The position numbers and the translations under genes were made by a program. A DNA stretch of 9,568 nt from Thiohalocapsa sp. (GTDB lineage Bacteria > Pseudomonadota > Gammaproteobacteria > Chromatiales > Chromatiaceae), in NCBI RefSeq assembly GCF_019695415.1, contig NZ_JAIFKJ010000111.1, positions 1 through 9,568 on the forward strand, in the 5' to 3' direction. The notes beneath the pieces were generated by a model. That model searched no databases and was not told where the DNA came from. It saw only the letters and a list, made by a program, of their open reading frames with translations. This document shows positions 6,696 through 9,568 of this stretch, in pieces; the stretch's first letter is position 1, and each line of letters starts with the position of its first letter.

Positions 6696-7185
6696 AACGG
6701 CTTCCGGGCTGCGGTGGGTGTGGAGCGCTCTGTTTAGGGGGCGGTCTTCTTGAGTGTTCTCGTCTTGGGCGGCCGGTCAAGCGGGCGGTTGCGCCAAGAC
6801 CTTGGGGCTTTCGCACCTGATGGACGACCGTCCGCTAGCGGGTGTACTGCTCGCGAGCGCGCCGGCGAGCCCCCTGCACCCGACCCAATATACAGAATCG
6901 GAACATTCTAATGTTCCGCGCGCAAGGTTACGAAGCCTGGCGCCGCATTCAAGGATATGGATCACGGGGTTTTACACCGCGTATCCACGCACTAGCCGGG
7001 TGACGACTCGTGGCAAAGCCTTGGTGTCTCGGGGAGACCACCCCCAACAGGCCCAGCGCTCAGCCTTAAGCGTTGAGGCTCAAGCGCCGGCCGCCAGCCC
7101 CCAAGAGAAGCGTTGCGGCGGAAGACTGGACGAAAATAAGACCGGCCCCAATGCTGAAGTGACAGCCACAGACCACCGCAGCCTC
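6696..7185. other. Divergent soeA/dusA intergenic region
   Basis: This 490-bp region should hold the promoters of both flanking transcripts. It contains an AT-rich palindromic island (6887-6918, listed separately), a palindrome CCAAG-AC-CTTGG at 6794-6805 and a minus-strand TTGACC (-35-like, 6775-6780) with only a poor -10 partner. Two possible hairpins lie in the dusA leader: GTCTC/GAGAC around 7025-7037, and an imperfect one with arms GCGCT-c-AGCCT (7056-7066) and AGGCT-ca-AGCGC (7076-7087). The dusA frame stays open back to 6754, but that extension shows no family similarity. I see no tRNA or known riboswitch. Confidence 0.5.
6887..6918 (-). promoter_or_regulatory. Candidate operator: perfect 20-bp palindrome next to a -10-like TATATT
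   Basis: CGGAACATT (6899-6907), a 2-bp centre CT, and AATGTTCCG (6910-6918) form a perfect inverted repeat in an AT-rich island within GC-rich DNA. Read on the minus strand, towards soeA, a TATATT hexamer (6887-6892) follows 6 bp after the palindrome. The palindrome would thus cover the -35 zone of a promoter that lacks a good -35 of its own, which would suit an activator-dependent promoter. The soeA start is about 190 bp further on. Control of dusA instead cannot be excluded. I cannot name the regulator. Confidence 0.45.
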
Positions 7186-8169
7186 ATGACCGACAGCGCA
7201 GTGCACCCAACGCGCCGCCGCCTGTCCGTCGCCCCGATGATGGACTGGACGGACCGCCATTACCGCTACTTCGCGCGGCTCCTAACCCGGCACACCTTGC
7301 TCTACACCGAGATGGTCACCACGGGCGCGCTGATCCACGGCGAGACTGCCCGCTTCCTCCGCCACGAACCGGCCGAACACCCGGTGGCGCTGCAGCTCGG
7401 CGGCGCCGACCCGGTCGATATGGCCTACTGCGCGCGGCTTGGGCAAGATGCCGGCTTCTGCGAGATCAATATCAACGTCGGCTGCCCGTCGGACCGCGTG
7501 CAGAACGGACGCTTCGGCGCCTGCTTGATGGCGGAGCCCGGCGTGGTGGCGGACTGCGTCGCTGCCATGAAGGCCGCAGTGACTGTGCCGGTGACGGTCA
7601 AGACGCGCATTGGCATCGACGAGCGCGACAGCTATGAAGAACTGGCCGCCTTCACAGACGCCATCGCCAGCGCCGGCTGCGATGCCCTCATCGTCCACGC
7701 CCGAAAGGCTTGGCTCCAGGGCCTCAGCCCGCGCGAGAACCGAGACGTGCCACCCCTGCGCTACGACATGGTGATACGTCTGAAGCAGGATTTCCCTGGG
7801 TTGCCGATGGTCATCAACGGTGGCATACAGACGCTGGAGCAGGCCGTAGGCTTCCTGGACCGACTCGACGGCACCATGATCGGCCGCGCCGCTTACCAGA
7901 CCCCTTGGCTGTTGGCGGACGCTGACCGCTTGATCTTCTCAGACCCAAGGCCACCGCCAAGCCCGCACGAGGTGCTGGACGCCTTCGTGCCCTATGTGGA
8001 GCGTGAGCTCGCCGCCGGCGTGCCGCTCAACAGCATCACCCGCCACATCCTCGGCCTCTTCCAGGGCCGCCCCGGCGCCCGTCGTTGGCGGCGCCACCTG
8101 AGTGAGCAGGCGCACCGCCCCGGCGCCGGTGTCGAAGTGCTGCTGGACGCGGCGGCCATGGTGCACTGA
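7186..8169 (+). CDS. dusA: tRNA-dihydrouridine(20/20a) synthase DusA
   Basis: This FMN-dependent enzyme reduces uridine 20/20a in the tRNA D-loop to dihydrouridine using NADPH. The 327-residue product matches DusA over its whole length: SVAPMMDWTDRHYRYF (residues 14-29, flavin-binding start of the TIM barrel), INVGCPSDRVQNG (96-108), GACLM with the catalytic C113, VKTRIGID, the DusA-type IVHARKAWLQGLSP, VINGGIQT and GRAAYQTPWLL (phosphate-binding end of the barrel). A C-terminal helical domain follows, ending in RHLSEQAHRPGAG. I chose the ATG at 7186 because it gives the usual length and start for DusA. The frame runs open for 144 more codons upstream, but that part has no DusA similarity. 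The ribosome-binding site at 7186 is weak. The gene is divergent from soeA and appears functionally unrelated to it. Confidence 0.95.
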   Translation: MTDSAVHPTRRRLSVAPMMDWTDRHYRYFARLLTRHTLLYTEMVTTGALIHGETARFLRHEPAEHPVALQLGGADPVDMAYCARLGQDAGFCEININVGCPSDRVQNGRFGACLMAEPGVVADCVAAMKAAVTVPVTVKTRIGIDERDSYEELAAFTDAIASAGCDALIVHARKAWLQGLSPRENRDVPPLRYDMVIRLKQDFPGLPMVINGGIQTLEQAVGFLDRLDGTMIGRAAYQTPWLLADADRLIFSDPRPPPSPHEVLDAFVPYVERELAAGVPLNSITRHILGLFQGRPGARRWRRHLSEQAHRPGAGVEVLLDAAAMVH

Positions 8170-8182
8170 AAGTGCTGAGCCC

Positions 8183-8362
8183 ATGAATCGGGCCGAGCAC
8201 ATCTCCCGCATCGACGCGCTGCTCGAAGAGAAGCTGCGCTCGCTCAGGCAGTTGCAGGCGGCGCTGACCGTCCGGTGCAAGGCTCGCGACTGCCTACCCA
8301 TTCCGGCATCGATGGTAATCAGCAGCGACCGGGTCCGGCTCATACAACGTAGTGATCCGTGA
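8183..8362 (+). CDS. Small hypothetical ORF downstream of dusA
   Basis: This 59-codon ORF starts 13 bp after the dusA stop, at an ATG with only a weak purine-rich sequence (GCTGAG) before it. Its first half (MNRAEHISRIDALLEEKL to about residue 30) is predicted to be a charged amphipathic helix. The rest (CKARDCLPIPASMVISSDRV...) has no recognised motif. I do not recognise a family. A GTG-started frame overlapping its end (8352-8615) runs into the REP-like repeats. The ORF could be a short real gene, the 5' remnant of a decayed one, or chance. Its position supports co-transcription with dusA at most. Confidence 0.3.
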   Translation: MNRAEHISRIDALLEEKLRSLRQLQAALTVRCKARDCLPIPASMVISSDRVRLIQRSDP

Positions 8363-8599
8363 CGGATCGCGCTTCGTCGAACAGCTCCCGCAGGTCGATC
8401 AGATCACAACCTCGTTGCGCTGGTCGGCTCCGCGGAACGGGTATCCGCAGCGCGCTGCCGCCTCAGCGCCATGGGAGCGGCATCCCTGCCGCGACGGGCT
8501 TGTGGTCGCGCTCTGGAAGTCGTCGCGGCCGGAGACCGCTCCCAGAGGCATCGCGGTGTCGCGGCCGGAGGCCGCTCGCACAGAGTGCGCGAAGGCAGC
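8363..8599. other. Intergenic region between the dusA side and the GH57-like gene
   Basis: This region separates the rightward dusA transcript from the leftward glycoside hydrolase gene. Its second half is occupied by REP-like palindromes (8472-8580). The first half holds nothing I can support, and the short overlapping frames across it show no family features. Confidence 0.5.
8472..8580. repeat. Cluster of three REP-like palindromes (BIME-like)
   Basis: Three related units of about 22 bp are present. Unit 1 (8472-8494, TGGGAGCGG...CCGCGA) forms a GCGGC/GCCGC stem. Unit 2 (8523-8544, TCGCGGCCGGAGACCGC then TCCCA) and unit 3 (8559-8580) are in the opposite orientation. Unit 3 contains a perfect GCGGCC-GGA-GGCCGC hairpin; unit 2 has one mismatch in the same stem. 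The TGGGAGCGG / CCGCTCCCA edge is typical of extragenic palindromes in Pseudomonas- and Xanthomonas-like genomes. The cluster lies between convergent genes, where such elements often stabilise mRNA ends or limit read-through. Confidence 0.75.
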
Positions 8600-9568
8600 T
8601 CAGCCGAAATCGTAGTTGACGATGTCCATGACGCGGCGGCAGATCTCGCGGCCGTAGTCGGTCCACAGGCCCTGGCCCCAGTAGCGGTAGCAGCTGGTCT
8701 GGCTGGCCATCAGGTGGTACAGCGCGTTGCGGTAGCGCGGGTCGTCGGTGGGCGTGCCGGGCTTCAGTACCTTCTCATTGAACAGGGCGCTGGCCTCTTC
8801 CATGGGGCCGATGACGTTCTCGTAGCCCTTCACCCAAGACAAATCATTGGTCCAGCTGCCGCCGTCCATGTGGAACTGGTGGTCTTCCTTCTTCAGCGCC
8901 TCGATGACCTGCTCCAGCTTTTCCGGGCCGTCGCCGGGCTGCATGCGCTCCCAGATCTTGCCCTGCTGCACCGGGCGGATCTCGGTGAGGTCGGATTCCT
9001 TGATGCCGAGGGCGAACAGGTGCTCGATGTACTCGCTGCCGTTCATCAGCGGCGTGTCGGTGCCGGAGGCGGCGCGCACCGCCTCCATGAACTTGTCCGG
9101 GAACTCGTTCATCATGACGCCGCCGTTCTCGCCGTCGGCGATCTGGGTCACCAGCGGCGGGACCTGTTTGCCGGCGAGCTCCCAACGCTCGAGCCCCTGG
9201 GCCTCGTACCAGGGCTGCATCTGGGCCACGAGCTTGGTGTCGGAGCCCTGGGTCTTCACCAGGGCGATGATGCTCACCGTCTCGCCCTCGGAGTTGGTGC
9301 AGGTGAGCCGGTGCGGCAGGTGCGGGCGCTGGGGGTGCCAGCCGTTGTCGGTCTGCTCGACGCTGTGCTCCTGCACCAGCACCCATTGGTAGCCGCACTC
9401 CTTGAGCGTATTGACGAACTCATAGGCCACGTCCGGGTGGTTCGGCAGCGCCATCTCCGACGGCGAGAAGCCGCGCAGCCGCTCCAGCGCATCCATGCCG
9501 AAGATGGCGGCGAAGTGGTGCTGGAAGGCCTGCACATGCAGCCGGTAGTCCTGCACCGGCGTGGACGG
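8600..9568 (-). CDS. Glycoside hydrolase family 57-type protein (5' end beyond the window)
   Basis: The frame is open to the right edge of the window, so the 322 codons seen are the C-terminal part of a longer gene; the GTG at 9554-9556 is internal. The sequence resembles bacterial GH57-type proteins, a family of alpha-glucan-acting enzymes (amylases, branching enzymes, amylopullulanases). Recognisable stretches are GFSPSEMALPNHPDVAYEF, CGYQWVLVQEHSVE and, near the end, TSCYRYWGQGLWTDYG. The catalytic nucleophile region is not securely visible, so the substrate cannot be named; polyglucan metabolism is the best guess. The gene ends in TGA at 8600-8602, about 20 bp from the nearest REP-like unit, and converges on dusA. 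Confidence 0.75.
   Translation of the reverse strand, partial: PSTPVQDYRLHVQAFQHHFAAIFGMDALERLRGFSPSEMALPNHPDVAYEFVNTLKECGYQWVLVQEHSVEQTDNGWHPQRPHLPHRLTCTNSEGETVSIIALVKTQGSDTKLVAQMQPWYEAQGLERWELAGKQVPPLVTQIADGENGGVMMNEFPDKFMEAVRAASGTDTPLMNGSEYIEHLFALGIKESDLTEIRPVQQGKIWERMQPGDGPEKLEQVIEALKKEDHQFHMDGGSWTNDLSWVKGYENVIGPMEEASALFNEKVLKPGTPTDDPRYRNALYHLMASQTSCYRYWGQGLWTDYGREICRRVMDIVNYDFG

Noticed and set aside
6754..7185. 144-codon upstream extension of the dusA frame
   Set aside because: The frame is open but its translation has no DusA similarity, is low in recognisable structure and covers the likely promoter region. The ATG at 7186 gives the normal DusA length.

Overview
The window is a GC-rich chromosomal segment, most likely from a sulfur-oxidising gammaproteobacterium (Chromatiales / Ectothiorhodospiraceae-like). 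This rests on a complete soeABC cytoplasmic sulfite dehydrogenase locus beside gammaproteobacterial mepA and dusA genes and REP-like palindromes. The genus cannot be fixed from the sequence alone.

Layout, left to right: (1) 1-210 +, the 3' end of an unidentified membrane protein. (2) 479-1372 +, mepA, a secreted zinc murein endopeptidase, ending 6 bp from the convergent end of soeC. (3) 6695 down to 1379 on the minus strand, the soe locus in transcription order: soeA (Mo-bisMGD catalytic subunit), an inserted four-helix-bundle gene of the 23S rRNA intervening-sequence-protein (IVP/S23) family, soeB (four [4Fe-4S] clusters) and soeC (NrfD/DmsC-type membrane anchor). (4) 6696-7185, the divergent soeA/dusA intergenic region, with a perfect 20-bp palindrome in an AT-rich island. 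(5) 7186-8169 +, dusA, followed by a doubtful 59-codon ORF. (6) 8472-8580, a cluster of three REP-like palindromes. (7) 9568 to 8600 -, the 3' part of a GH57-type glycoside hydrolase gene that starts outside the window.

SoeA, SoeB and SoeC should form one membrane-bound complex that oxidises cytoplasmic sulfite to sulfate and passes electrons through the FeS subunit to the quinone pool.

The most unusual signal lies between the soe genes. The IVP gene separates soeA from soeB and is bracketed by inverted arrays of a 7-bp unit (GRAGTAC on the left, GTACTYC on the right). The soeB-soeC gap is filled by a second, gene-less inverted array of a related heptad (CGAGTAN left, NNACTCG right). The paired layouts suggest a mobile or RNA-processing repeat family with the IVP protein as its protein-coding member, comparable in logic to REP/RAYT. 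That link is an inference, not demonstrated here.
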